Part shown: piece after piece, positions 20,878-33,037 of the stretch
Layout: each line of letters starts with the position of its first letter
Position numbering within the stretch: the stretch's first letter is position 1
Assembly: GCA_025529335.1 (NCBI GenBank)
Contig: JAMYHX010000026.1
Span: forward strand, 62,001 to 126,000
Length of the DNA: 64,000 nucleotides
From: Rhizopus sp. PT2906
Lineage: Eukaryota; Mucoromycota; Mucoromycetes; Mucorales; Rhizopodaceae
Direction: 5' to 3'
Made by a program: the position numbers and the translations under genes
Notes under the pieces: generated by a model
Database searches by the model: none
The model's input: the letters and a program-made list of their open reading frames with translations, nothing else
Told to the model about the DNA's origin: nothing

Positions 20878-22514
20878 CTTTTTCTTTTTGAGACAAAGTT
20901 AAATAAGTCATTTTATGTGTTTGTAAGAGAAAAATATATGAAAGAAAGAGAAAGGTATCGTCTTATTCATCGAGTACTTTTTTCAAAAAATAACAGACTT
21001 TTAAAAAACGGACTATACTTTTTAGAGGGTACTGTACAAAGATTATCATCAGACACGACACTCATTTGTTGGACAGGAGATTCACACCATACTAATCTAC
21101 ATGTCCGATGAAAAATAAACAATAATATAGTAATGTGGTATATTCCCTCAAGATATAATGAATTATGGAATTTTGTGTACAGCTGAGTATCGCGGTGTGA
21201 TATCCGCTTGGAGTATAAAACAGAATAATTTTGAAAATAACAAAAAAGAGTCTTTTACATCCCAGAGTTTTTATACTTTCCAGTGAACTCCTGTCAAAGA
21301 AATTGATCAGATGTTAGAATTTATAGTTTTATATTCTTATGGGCTGTATCCAATGCCTCTGATGCCAGTTGACACTTTTTAAGATTAGCTCGCGCTTTTG
21401 GGCTACGGTATTCATGCTTATAATTTGTAATATATTCTTGTCAATTCGTTACCAAGAGCTCACAAATGAAGTAAAACGTGCAAATTCCAGACGTATATTC
21501 CCTAATGTCACCCGTAAATAGCACGCCTTTGGATTTTGTAACTTCCTAACATCTGAATCATTTTACAGAGTTTAGACATGAAATAAAAATTTGTAAATAG
21601 GTGATGCTCCTCGCTCAAGAGGTGGCGTCCTAGCACTACCCTTCTTTAGAGAATTTTCAAAACATACTCTCTTCTATGCCACGTAGTCCTAAGGGCTTCT
21701 GATCTCAATGCTAAGTGGACTTTCTTGACCCCTGAAATAACCTTTATGGCCGTAAACTAACTTGCGACTCGATATCTTGCAGTCCTTAAGGCGAGTTTAA
21801 ATAAAAACCGATACAACGGAAGCCGTGCTGATTCGGTTAATGTCTTAGGACATGATCCAACGGCTGCCAAATCATGCTAGGTTAAGGGTGGCATAGGGTA
21901 AAAAGGTCTGTCTTTTGCTTGTTTAATGATTTCGAACTCAACTTATTAATTCTTTTGTTTCATAGCATCTGTATGAATTCCATTAGACGCATTTAATGCC
22001 CTAAGCTTTTAATAATTTATATCTCCAAAAGAAGCTTGATTGACTTGAACTGGGCATTTTTAGAATTTGAAGCTTGATTTCATGATCAATGTTTGAGTGT
22101 GGAGTATTGTTCCATAAAAGGAAATATGTACTATGCCTGTATGACATTAGTTCCTTTATGAATATTATAAAGCGTCAAAACGAATTTTTCTGATGACACC
22201 TTTTGCAGAGTGCTTAATAAGCGTGTATAGATATAAAAGAAGAACGCTGATATATCTTTTTATAATATCAACCGTCTTGACAAATGAAAATAAGGAAATT
22301 TTGGACCATCAATGATGATTACTCTTTGGTTAAACTGTATCTTGTTATTAAAGGTTGCATATGTTGATCCAATAGAATAAATAAGCATTTGAAATGATAA
22401 AGAAAAAGAGATTTTACAATAAAAAAAGGCAAGGCTTAATTTATATAACGAACTGTCTCTCTTTTCTTTGATGTCTTTACGTTTCACACATTCTCTTTTT
22501 TTATTTTATTTTCC

Positions 22515-22546
<32 letters not shown>

Positions 22547-22562
22547 TTATCTCACTTTCAAA
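20878..22562. other. gene-poor region and EHD3 leader
   Basis: About 1.7 kb with no supported gene. Short open frames at 20917-21111 and 22260-22487 have no recognisable content. The final 70 bases form a pyrimidine-rich leader with a CT run directly before the hydrolase ATG. Confidence 0.55.
22526..22546. repeat. CT microsatellite in leader
   Basis: About ten CT units, 17-37 bases upstream of the ATG at 22563. It sits in the pyrimidine-rich leader common to genes of this window and could affect transcription start choice. Confidence 0.75.
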
Positions 22563-24354
22563 ATGAATTATTTGATACGCCTTAAACCAAAGTCAATACA
22601 TAACTTATCTGTGACTACAAGATGTTCACACTACATTATTAATCGTCATGTAAAGAACTTTATAGAAAAAGGAGAGGACTTTCCCACTTACTATATTAGA
22701 ACTAGATCTCAACAGAACTTCAGCATCAGTTTGAAGAAGAGCCACCAGAAGTAAGCGATTTATAAACAATGAATGACCTTACATATCTTATCTCTATCAC
22801 AGACACACGTCCTTCACAAAAAGTTATCTGGTGCTCGTATGTTTGTGCTAAATAGACCTGAAAAATTAAACGCATTAAATCTGAGCATGATAAGAAATAT
22901 TGGACCTCAACTGAAGGCCTGGGAGGTGTCAACCCTGGCTAAAGTCATTATTATGAAAAGTACGGGTAAAGGGAAGTTTAGTGTAGGAGATGATATATTA
23001 GGTAATGTTAAATACATACAGATATGTATATGTATACAGAATTTCTATACTGAAAACCCTTTTTATCCATAGACATTTTACAAAAGGCAAACGCAAGGGA
23101 CCCAGATGCGCTATACTTTTTTCAGGATAAATTTAGTCTAGTACAAATGATTGCAACACTTCAAACACCCTACATATCTATTTTAGACGGTTATGCATGT
23201 AAGCGTCATTGTGTTGATATGAATAAATCTAATAGCCATATCAAGTAGGCGGAGCCTTAGGCTTATTCATACATGGACCTTTCAGGATAGCAACAGAAAG
23301 AACCATATTTGCCCTGCCAGAGACAAGCATAGGTGCCTTTCTAAGCTCAGGTTCTAGCTTCTATCTACCTCGTTTGGATGGTGAAATTGGAACTTATTTG
23401 GCATTAACCGGTAGCAGAGTGGAAGGAATAGATACGTTGTAAAGTAATTGTTGCGCAATATATATATGATGATGTTCTCTTTCTTAACCTTTTTTTTCAT
23501 ACTTGGTAGCTTTTCTGGAATTGCAACACATTATATTCCTTCTTCAAGGATCCCTGCTTTAGAAGATAGATTGATTGACTTGGAGACTTCAGAACATGAA
23601 ATCATACAGAGAGTGTTGGAAAAGTTTGTTGAACCAAAATCAGTCAGCAAGGTTGGATTTCAGAAAGAGATTAGAGAAGTTATTGATAGGTATGGAGAAG
23701 AAAAAAAGAAAAGGTGGGATGCTTATGATAGTCCTCATTAGATGCTTTGCCCATGATACCATAGAAGATATCATCAACGCCCTAGACCGAGAAAAATCGA
23801 CCGTTTGGACGCGTGAAACCAAACAGAAACTATTATCTTTATCGCCAACAAGTTTAAAGGTCACACTAAAGGCTTTAAGAAAGGGTCGATCCATGTCGCT
23901 GGTCGATTGTTTAAAAATGGAGTTTGATCTTATTCAAAAGTTTTTAGTAACTAGAGACTTTCATGAAGGTGTAGAGGCTATGTTTTTAAGTAAACCTAGA
24001 CGAAAGCCACGATGGGAACCTTCTCGATTAGGAGATATATCAGATGAAGAGATAGATCAGCTCTATTTTAATCAACCAGCGCCCAATCAACTAATACTGC
24101 CATCAAAAAAGGACCTTAGACACTATCCTTATGCCAGATATTCATTACCAACCGAGGAAGATGTTCGGCTGGCGATCACAGGGGAAGGCCCAGAGTTTAA
24201 ACTCGAAGGCAGATTAAAGGCACAGGAAGATATCATCTCATGGTTTGTCAGTGGACATAGAGGAAAATGGGGAGTAAAAGAAAAAGTACAGGATATACTG
24301 GATCGTAAGGCTGAAGTACTGACAGAGCAAGATGGTGTTGTATGGAAGAGTTGA
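22563..24354 (+). CDS. EHD3: 3-hydroxyisobutyryl-CoA hydrolase-like protein
   Basis: Seven exons: 22563-22649, 22706-22750, 22803-23001, 23073-23198, 23246-23438, 23510-23689 and 23742-24354, giving 480 residues. It is a crotonase-fold enzyme of the HIBCH type: LNRPEKLNAL, an oxyanion region GDD, GGALGLFIHGPFRIATERT, FALPETSIGAF with the expected catalytic Glu, and GIATHYIPSSRIPALEDRL. The N-terminus is basic and hydroxylated, fitting mitochondrial import. HIBCH hydrolyses 3-hydroxyisobutyryl-CoA in valine breakdown; the yeast relative Ehd3 is also found with mitochondrial ribosomes. A C-terminal extension of about 100 residues includes FKLEGRLKAQEDIISWFV, as in mitoribosome-associated forms. 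Exons 1-2 are the least certain part; the frame forces the first intron. Confidence 0.88.
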
Positions 24355-24480
24355 TTTATATTCCGCTAAACCATCACTTTGCTTACATTATAACACTGCC
24401 TTAAAAGCCACCCCTTTTGTGAATATTTATTTTTCCTTTCCTTTTTTTTTTTACGTACGTCCCATTTTATAGATTTAATA

Positions 24481-24950
24481 ATGACAACTTACTATGAAGT
24501 TCTTGGAGTGAGCGAAACTGCTTCTCTTGACTTAATAAAACAAAGATTTCACCAGTTAATATTACAAGTAAGAAAAAACATGTAATAAAAATGAAAGAGT
24601 GTCTCATTAAACAACAGCATCATCCAGACAAATCAACCAATGAAAACGATTATACAGCACAAAGGGTCTTGAAAGCATGGGAAGTGCTAAGAAATGCCGA
24701 GAGCCGTAAAAGATACGATATAGAGCTTGAAAGCAAAAGAAACAAGAACGATTTAGCTATCGGTGCCGAGATTGATTTGGATGATATGGAATATGCAGAA
24801 GAAGATAGAAGCTACTTTTATGAATGTCGTTGTTCTGGAGATTACATAATCACAGAAATAGACCTTGAACATGGCATTGATATTGTAGGCTGCAACAATT
24901 GTTCACTCAAGATTCGAGTGTTGTATGAAGTTTTGGAAGAAGAAGAGTGA
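24481..24950 (+). CDS. DPH4: DPH4/DNAJC24 J-protein with CSL zinc finger
   Basis: Exons 24481-24567 and 24618-24950, giving 139 residues. The N-terminal J domain reads YYEVLGVSETASLDLIKQRF with the HPD tripeptide (HHPDKS) right after the splice. The C-terminal CSL zinc finger shows YECRCSGDY, then about 20 residues later CNNCSL, giving the Cys pairs. This combination defines Dph4/Jjj3, which binds iron and zinc and helps the Dph1-Dph2 enzyme make diphthamide on elongation factor 2. The length fits the family. The gene starts 126 bases after the EHD3-like stop codon and ends 49 bases before the next ATG, a very compact arrangement. Confidence 0.93.
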
Positions 24951-24999
24951 TAAAAGTCACATTATACACACGGGCTTTTTTTTCTTTCATAAATATATC

Positions 25000-25505
25000 A
25001 TGTCACTTTTATCAACAATTAAATCTATTGTCAGATTAACTCCATTATTGCAAAACACAAGACAGTTCGCAGCCAAAGCGACTAATCAAGAACGGAAAAA
25101 GATCATTTTAAGAGATGAAGATTTGATTGAGACATTTGTAAAAGGTTCTGGTCCTGGTGGCCAATGTATAAATAAACGATCGACCTGTGTAGACTTGCGT
25201 CATATCCCTACTGGTATCCGAGTTCAGGTAAACCAAAAAGAAAAAAGGGGGAAAGGATGAAATGCTAAATAGACTAGTGTCAACAATCACGGTCACTTGC
25301 TGATAATCGAGGTATAGCTCGAAAGCTACTACGTGAAAAATTGGACGAATTGGAGAACGGTCCACTGAGCAAGGTGGCTCAACGGGCGGCAAAAATAGCA
25401 AAACAAAAAGCGCGCAGAGCAAAACGTGCTAAAGCCAAGTATGGCACTAAGCCTGGTAGTGATGAAGATCCAGCAGCTGATCTATCTTCATCATCCGCCA
25501 TTTAA
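25000..25505 (+). CDS. mitochondrial GGQ release-factor-like protein (MTRFR/C12orf65 type)
   Basis: Exons 25000-25227 and 25278-25505, giving 151 residues. The N-terminus SLLSTIKSIVRLTPLLQNTR is a likely mitochondrial presequence. The core FVKGSGPGGQCINK holds the GGQ tripeptide that triggers peptidyl-tRNA hydrolysis; VDLRHIPTGIRVQCQQSRSL follows and matches the small stand-alone release factors. There are no codon-recognition domains, so it fits the ribosome rescue class (MTRFR or ICT1-like; the HIPTGI pattern and Lys-rich tail favour MTRFR). The C-terminal segment with KIAKQKARRAKRAKAK is strongly basic, as expected for ribosome binding. It would free stalled mitochondrial ribosomes. Start chosen at the first ATG after the DPH4 stop. 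Confidence 0.9.
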
Positions 25506-26627
25506 AGGACATGTGTTTATTAGGAACCATATGTCATCTCCTTCTTATATAATATATTTTTAAACAAGCTACTGTTATAGGAAAATTGCATTAAATACTA
25601 TGGCTTTGAATCCAAATATAGAGCTTTTTTTATTTTCTCCTATTTTTCCCCTTTTTTTCATGTAAAGAACTTGTTTGCTATCTGCAAAGAGGGATTATTT
25701 TTTACAAAATGAACTTGTTTATTAAAAGTTAATGATGCTACAGCTTAAACAAAGAAGTATGAAATCATCTGGTGCATGTTCTAAATCATATAAAGTGCAC
25801 GGGCGTGAAATCATCCTACAGCTTAATTCCAGAACCTCCTCGCTTTTACCATTTTGCCTAATGCCTTGTTACTCCTAGAGTATCGTGAGTTCATTAAGCG
25901 GATTTGTCAATAAATATTGGCTTTTTCACCTTTTTTATGTTTTGTGTTTATGACCATTTATTGTCCTCTAAAACATATCTTCAAAAACATCTTCTCTTTC
26001 TTTTCTATTTTTATATTCCATGTCTATACTTTTTATTCATATTTGCAACTAGAGATGGGCGTTTTCACTACAAAGGTTTGTCCTACATGCAAAGGCAGAA
26101 AATAAAATGCAGGTGCTTACATTGTTAAAATAACGTAGCAATTGACATACAATGGAGAATCAGTAAACAGGTTCATAAATCATATCCTTCCCTCCTTCCA
26201 TGTATATACATCTGCACTGGTTCAGTAGATTAAACTCAAGAGATAGCACATCAGCATGCGTAGTGTATATAGATTTTATTTTGAAGCCGATCGGTTCTAT
26301 GTGATTGAAACAGGTCAATCTTTTAATCTTAGGAGTAGGGGGGGGAGGTCAAGATGAGAGGGTAACTATTCAAACAAGGCCCTCATCAGGTCTTGTAGGG
26401 GACAGATGACCTTTTACCCAAAAGAAAAAAAAAAAAAAGTTATGCAGGAGGTCACTAACAGAGTGTAACAGTGATAATGACCCAAAGAGCGATTCATTTG
26501 GTGATTAAGGAGTTTTTATAAATATAGCAGAAAAAGCGTATGTAAAAGCTACTTTTCTCTTTTCCTTTCTTTTTCTTTTACTTTCCTAAAACGACAATAT
26601 AACTTGGAGAATAAACTACAACAGGCA
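25506..26627. other. intergenic
   Basis: About 1.1 kb. A small open frame near 25904-26128 contains a CPTCKGRK-like piece but no support as a gene. A G-run near 26340 and an A-run near 26430 are simple sequence. The end is a pyrimidine-rich leader for the next gene. Confidence 0.55.
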
Positions 26628-27969
26628 ATGCTATACACACATAAAAAAGAATCCACTTCTCCAATTCATCACGTGAATGATGAGCTAAAGAAAAAGAAGA
26701 CTTCATTTATAAAATATTCTACAAGAAGAGCTCATGAAGAGCAATACGGATCCACAACTTACTCTCCATCAAAATATGATAGTCTTTGTGCTATGATGAT
26801 TGAGGATCGAATTCGGTTATACCAAGAGAAATATAAACATTTTATGGAGGCAGATACTCAATTAAGGACTTGGATCAACACTAATAAGCAAAAGGGCCCA
26901 CCTTTAGTCTTGAAAGAAGGTAACATTTGTAAATGGTTTTTCTTGAGTTTACAACTAATGATAGTGATGTCATATATTTATAGCTCTTCCATGCTTACGA
27001 CCACGAATGTCTAGTATCTCAACACCATTAAGCTCTAACAAACGAAAAAGCCTACCTTTGCACTCAAATCAGGAATTTGACATAGCCTCTCCTACACCTA
27101 AAGCTTCCTTCAGTACTTTTCTTAAAAAGGCAATGCGACCCTCTGACAGCACTCAAACTAGGCATCATAACAAGAGTAGCCCTCACTATTTGGGAAGGTT
27201 AGATAACCGTCTATCTGAGGCTCCCAAGCCGCGCGTATCTGCTTCAACATCTTCAAAGAGCCACCGATTTTTCCTGAGTAGTTCCTTCAACCGTCTTTCT
27301 CTTCTTAAGCAGCCTGTCGTTCCTCCGCACGATCCGAACGTTGCACGAGCAAAGGTAGACCAGACAGAACCGCCCTGTCTGGACCATCAGGGCACCTTTA
27401 GCAAAAGAAAGCAACAAGGATTACCAGCCATATTAGAGTATTCTAAAAATAACAACAGCACGACCAAGACATCTAAACAGATCACTAGAAAGAACACTAG
27501 ACCACAATCGACTATTGTACCATACTCTCCATCTTCTGTATTTTTAGACAGACTTCAACGGGATAACCTATATGAAGAAAGAGAATGTCAAATGATCCAA
27601 CCTAATACGTACAACAAGACAACGATTTATGCAACAGTTGGCAAGAAGGGTCTCCGTGGACACGACAATCTTGCACCATCTCATTGTGGCTTTAAAGATC
27701 TAGATGATAAGGAAGATATATTAAATGAGCCACGATCAAGTAAGCTTCATCGAATGGCATTCAAAAGCTCAACAGTCGGAAAAGCAAGTGCAAGAACCAT
27801 TCTGGACTCAAGAAACAAGCACGATATTGCTGATCAGCACAGATCGGCAATGACAGAACAGTCTCCACAAAAGAAACGAATTTCGTTTTCACTAGCGCCT
27901 TCTTTATCATCCCTTCGCTTTATGCCTCAGAAATCGAGCTTCTTGAAACGGCAAAGTATGTTGGCTTAA
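26628..27969 (+). CDS. unknown basic, Ser-rich, largely disordered protein
   Basis: Exons 26628-26919 and 26984-27969, giving 425 residues. The splice keeps one long frame, and codon use is gene-like, so I take it as real. The N-terminal 97 residues contain a helical stretch MMIEDRIRLYQEKYKHFMEA. The rest is rich in Ser, Lys, Arg, Pro and Asn, with patches such as SASTSSKSHRFFLSSSFNRL and the end part SFSLAPSLSSLRFMPQK, which resemble phosphorylation-prone linkers. No domain was recognised, and no signal peptide or membrane helix is seen. It might be a cytoskeleton- or cell-cycle-linked regulator, but nothing in the sequence shows it. It lies 0.6 kb upstream of SEC18 on the same strand. Confidence 0.7.
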
Positions 27970-28541
27970 TTCTTTTTCTTTTTGTTAACTGAATGTATTT
28001 TTTTTTCTCTTTGTTTTTGTAAATATATTTAAATAAAAATAAGATATTTTACTGCTTGCAGTGTTCAATTAACTTAAATATCCCCTTATCGTAATCTTCT
28101 ATCTCCCTTTTGACAAGATGTATTATTTCTAACCATCTCCTTTTTCAGTGAAAGCATTTTTATCACGGTCTTTATACATCATCTTAGTTTTCTTTGTATT
28201 GTCCTAAAGGAACCGCCGCATATCATAGTTCTACACTGCATCTAACAGTGGCTATGATGTCAACTAGGGATCCCCTTATAAGGGTAGCGCCACATTAGCC
28301 TTCAGATCCATAAAATGAGCTTTCTCTCTTTTTCTCTCTAAAAAGATGTATCAGGCGCTTTACTCTTTGTTAAACTAATCTAATACAGCAACAACAGTAG
28401 TCTCTTGTTTTTCATATCTGATCTGCCCTTTGTTTACTTGTGTGACCTATTGTCCAATCATAACTGGTTACATCGGAGTGCCTTTCAATACAATTAAACA
28501 TGAATTTGCCTTTCCTTTTTTATTACTTTGCTTAAACGGCA
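27970..28541. other. intergenic before SEC18
   Basis: About 570 bases, T-rich just after the preceding stop codon, with no open frame of note. The last 100 bases probably hold the SEC18 promoter and leader. Confidence 0.6.
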
Positions 28542-30963
28542 ATGGACTATTATCGTTACGACAATCATCACTCTGAAAAGGACCAGGGAAGCTATTTAGA
28601 AGTAGCTCAGTGTCCAAGTGATGCTGCTGCACTTACTAATTATGCTTATGTTGCTCCTGGTGTCCTTGATCCTCGCATTCACCATGTTCTTGTCAATGGT
28701 GAGTTTGCTTTTACAATCAGGTAACAAAGGCAATGCAGAGAAAGAAACATAAATAACCCCAAAAAAAACAGACCAGACAGAAACATGCAGAAAGGTCAAA
28801 TTGGCATTAATGGAAATCATCGTCGTTGGGCTAGTTTCTCTCTAGGCGATAAAGTGTCAGTAGAACCTATTGAAATTCACGGAGATGGTCTGGACATCAA
28901 ACTTGCTTATATGAAACTTGATATCGAATTTTATTCAAAGAGCAATAGAATGGCAACAGAATACAAGGAAGAAGATCTTGTTCAAGCCTTCACCATCGTA
29001 AGAGGGAAAGCTAAACAAAAACAAAATGATATTCACTCTTTCATAGAACTTTCACGGACAAATATACAATAGAGGACAATACTTTGTTTTTGAATACTGC
29101 GGGGTCAAATTTAGAGCGACCGTGACAGATTTAGATGTAGTTGATCTCAATATGTTGAGAAAAGGAGAGATTGATCCTCATCAGGAAAGAAAGACGACAG
29201 ATGCAGTACGTGGTATCTTGACGCGTGATACCAGGCTTGAATTTGCCAAGGCAGAGGGGTCGTTTGTCAATTTGAAGGAATCAAAGAAAAAAGCGTAAGT
29301 GAAAAGCAAGAGCATGGCAACACGCAAAACTCACCCTCCCTTTTTTGGTTATAGTATGAAGCCTAAAGCCTTGATTAAGCCTGATTTCAAGTTTGAAGAT
29401 CTTGGAATTGGTGGTCTAGATGATGAATTCAATGCTATCTTTCGTCGTGCCTTTGCATCTCGTATCTTTCCTCCTGCACTTGTCGAGAAACTTGGTGTGC
29501 AACATGTCAAGGGTATCCTTCTTTATGGTCCTCCTGGTACAGGTAAAACATTGATGGCACGTCAAATCGGTAAAATGCTGAACGCCAAGGAGCCCAAGGT
29601 GGTGAGTGGTCCTGAAGTGCTATCTAAATTTGTGGGTCAAAGTGAAGAGAATGTGCGCAAGTTATTTGCTGATGCTGAAGAAGAATATAGACAAAAGGGA
29701 GAAGAATCTGGCCTGCATATCATCATCTTTGATGAGTTAGATGCCATCTGTAAAGCGCGTGGTATGCGAAGTGGCGATACGGGTGTAGGAGACTCTGTTG
29801 TGAATCAACTCTTGGCCAAGATGGATGGTGTCGAACAACTCAACAATATTTTGATCATTGGTATGACGAACAGAAAGGATATGATCGATGAAGCCCTTTT
29901 GCGTCCTGGCCGTTTGGAAGTGCATATGGAAATTGGTTTACCTGATGAAGCAGGTCGTCTTCAGATCTTAAAGATTCATACATCTAAAATGAGAGAAAAT
30001 GAGGTTCTCGAACCTGATGTGTCCCTCGAGCAATTGGCGGAACTCACAAAGAACTACAGTGGTGCCGAAATCTCTGGTGTGGTGAAGGCCGCCTCTTCGT
30101 ATGCCTTCAACAGACATATCAAGGTGGGCACGATGGCAGGTATTTCAACGGATATGGAAAACATGAAGATTGGTATGGAGGACTTTTTGAATGCTCTAAA
30201 GGAGGTACAACCATCCTTTGGTGTATCTGAAGCTGAACTGAAGCAATGTGTTCAAAATTCAATTATTGTTTATACACCTGCCATTGAGCAAATCTTGGCT
30301 GATGGTCGACTTTATGTCGAACAAGTACGTCAATCGAGTCGTACTCCCCTAGTCAGTGTCTTGCTCTCTGGCCCCACTGGTAGTGGCAAGACAGCTCTGG
30401 CAGCCACAATCGCAATGAAGAGTGAGTTCCCCTTTATTAAACTTATCTCTCCTGAAACCATGGTTGGAATGACAGAATCTGCCAAAGTAAATGAAATCAA
30501 CAAGATATTCAACGATTCATACAAATCACCTGTAAGTGTGATTGTAATTGATGGCATCGAACGACTGCTTGACTATGTGCCTATTGGACCACGTTTCTCA
30601 AATGGTGTCTTACAAGCCTTATTGGTCTTGCTGAAAAAGAAGCCACCAAAGGATCGTCGTCTGCTGATTCTCGCAACTACTTCACAGCGTCATATCTTGG
30701 AAGAAATGGGCATGATACCTGAATTTTCAAATGAGATCTACATACCACCTATTAGCACTATAGAAGGTATAGAAATCGTATTACAGACAGTCGACCTCTT
30801 TACGGAAGCAGAGCATCAACAAGCCATGTCTTATCTTCGACAGTCAAGTATCGAGGACAGAATAGCCATTGGTATCAAGAAATTGCTGATGATCATTGAG
30901 ATGGCTCGACAAGATGAAGATAAGGTTGGAAAATTCGTGAGTGCTATTTTAGCACTTCATTAA
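28542..30963 (+). CDS. SEC18: NSF/Sec18 AAA ATPase
   Basis: Exons 28542-28720, 28772-28997, 29047-29294 and 29355-30963, giving 753 residues, the usual size. Domain N (residues 1-210) ends near LEFAKAEGSF. D1 starts at FEDLGIGGLDDEFNAIFRRA and has Walker A GPPGTGKT (276-283), Walker B IIIFDELDAI and the GMTNR and LLRPGR motifs. D2 has Walker A GPTGSGKT and Walker B IVIDGIERLL. NSF uses D1 ATP hydrolysis to take apart SNARE complexes after membrane fusion, with alpha-SNAP. The D2 site keeps the nucleotide-binding loop needed for hexamer stability. All splice phases agree. The Yippee gene follows about 100 bases downstream. Confidence 0.96.
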
Positions 30964-31064
30964 GGGAAAAAAGGGCATTTTTTGTATGTTATAAATATTT
31001 TAGCTCCCATTCTTTTCTTTGTTCTTTTTTTTTTTTCATTATTATTTTTTCTCCTTTCTTCTTT

Positions 31065-31467
31065 ATGACAAAAAGTCATCCTGGTTATTTTGATACAGTA
31101 AATGTCTGCTATTCATGCGTAATTTGCCACTCACAACTTGTCAGTCACCAAGATGTGATATCAAAGGCATTCCAAGGCAGAGTAAAGTCAAAGCAGTATC
31201 TTCAAACATGAATGTTAACCTTTTTTTTTTTTTTTAAAGTACGGGGCTGCATATTTGGTAGAGAACATGATTAATATAATGACTGGTAAAGATGAAGATC
31301 GACAACTGATGACTGGCATCCACACAGTTGCAGATATCTCGTGCCGAATATGCCAAACAAAGATTGGATGGAAGTACATCAAGACACCAAAGGAGTCTGA
31401 AAGATACAAATTAGGAAAATGTGTGGTAGAAAAGTCAAGAGTAATAAAAGAAAATTTATTTTTATAG
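31065..31467 (+). CDS. Yippee-family zinc-binding protein
   Basis: Exons 31065-31181 and 31240-31467, giving 114 residues. Two cysteine pairs, CVIC near residue 18 and CRIC near 72, frame the typical Yippee fold: HQDVISKAFQGRYGAAYLVE, then TGIHTVADISC, then GWKYIKTPKESERYKLGKCV. This matches YPEL proteins and yeast Moh1. They bind one zinc ion; in animals YPEL5 and in yeast Moh1 associate with the CTLH/GID ubiquitin ligase, so such a role is possible here. The stop codon TAG (31465-31467) lies inside the last codons of the glycerol kinase gene on the other strand, so the two coding regions overlap by six bases. Confidence 0.88.
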
Positions 31468-33037
31468 TTCTTCTACATCATCCTTCCAGTGAAGAGAGGT
31501 CTCTACTGCCTTCTTCCAAACTTCATATCTCTCTTCTCGTTGATCTTGTGCTAAATGAGGCTCAAACCGACTGACATTGTCTACATTTACACTATCGAGG
31601 TCATGCACTGACTTCCAGACACCTACAGCGAGTCCTGCTGCAATAGCCGCACCAAGTGCCGTCGTTTCTCGCATGGCTGGTCGCTCTACTTGAATACCCA
31701 AGAGATCGGCCTGAATCTGCATCGCCACGTTCGAGTTGGAAACACCACCATCCACTTTGAGCACCTTGAGTGGAACTCCAGCGTCTTTGTTCATACTCTC
31801 CAGAATGGCTCTCGACTGGAATGACATGCTTTCAAGTGTTGCGCGCGCCAAGTGGTATTTGGTAGTGTATGTAGTCAAGCCGATCATTGTTCCTCGTGCA
31901 TCGTCTCGCCAATAGGGAGCAAACAGACCAGAAAATGCAGTTACAAAATAGACCCCTCCTGTATCTGGCACATGCTCGGCCAATTCACTCACCTCCTCCA
32001 TCGAGTTGATCAATCTTAGATTATCACGCAGCCATCGAAGCGAAGAACCAGCGACGGCCATGGAACCCTCTAGGGCATAATACGCGTCTTTGCCTAGTTG
32101 GAATGCGACTGTAGTGATAAGGCCGTGTGTAGAGACAACAGGCTCCTTTCCTGTGTTGAACAACATGAAGGCACCCGTACCGAATGTACATTTTGCCTCT
32201 CCACGATCAAAGCACTTTTGTCCCAAAAGGGCTGCTTGTTGATCACCCAGACAACCGGCGATAGGTATACCCTTGAGCGGACCATCTTTCATCTCTCCAT
32301 ATATTTCTGATGATGAACACAGTTTAGGCAGCAGATTCTCAGGAACATCAAAGAACTCGAGCAACAGTGGATCCCAAGAAAGCGTCTTGAGATTCATGAG
32401 CAATGTACGACTGGCGTTCGTGACGTCTGTCACATGAGCCGTACCACCTGTCAGTTTAAAGATAAGCCAGCTGTCGACTGTGCCGAAACAAGCCACGCCC
32501 TCTTTTACCGCTTTTTTCACCTCTTCGTCATTTTCCAGCATCCACTTGTATTTAACAGCGGTGAAGTATGAAGTGATGTCGAGACCCGAGAGTTCCTTGA
32601 CTATCTTTGAATCCGGTCGCTCCTTGAGTGCATGTACTATATCGTCCGTTCTCACATCAGACCAGACGATCGTGTTTCTAATCGGTTCACCTGTCTTTTT
32701 ATTCCATGCTACTGCAGTTTCTCTCTGGTTGGTGACGCCAATGCCTTGTTTGTGCAATATCAGTATATAAGTATATGTATAATATGGGGAGCTTACCTTT
32801 GATGTCCTTTACGTCGTATCCCATAAGTTCAAAGCGATGAATCGTCTGGTCTATGCATTTCACTACAGTATCCAATATGTCTAGTGGGTCATGCTCGATC
32901 CATCCTGGCTGTGGTTGTGTTTGAGGTAGTTCGAGTTGATGAAACGTAATCAGTTTTCCATCGTTATCAAATATCAAAAATCTAGATGAAGTCGTTCCTT
33001 GATCTACGGCGCCTATGAATTCTCGCTTTCGAGCCAT
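31462..33037 (-). CDS. GUT1: glycerol kinase
   Basis: Exons (minus) 32797-33037 and 31462-32744, giving 507 residues. FGGY family features: AVDQGTTSSRFLIFD at the N-terminus (phosphate 1), GWIEHDP, IGVTNQRET, the segment AGCLGDQQAAL, CTFGTGAFML and the C-terminal KVDGGVSNSN and AAGLAVGVW. It makes glycerol-3-phosphate from glycerol and ATP, feeding lipid synthesis and glycerol growth. The splice between DIK and GIGVTNQ restores a conserved block. Length and order match the family; I see no missing catalytic residue. The 3' end overlaps the Yippee coding region by six bases (convergent). Confidence 0.96.

Noticed and set aside
25904..26128. Small open frame with CPTCKGRK-like piece
   Set aside because: Low-complexity hydrophobic start, no splice signals, no recognisable domain; probably chance.
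28596..28820. Minus-strand open frame across SEC18 exons 1-2
   Set aside because: Shadow of SEC18 coding exons and the intervening intron.
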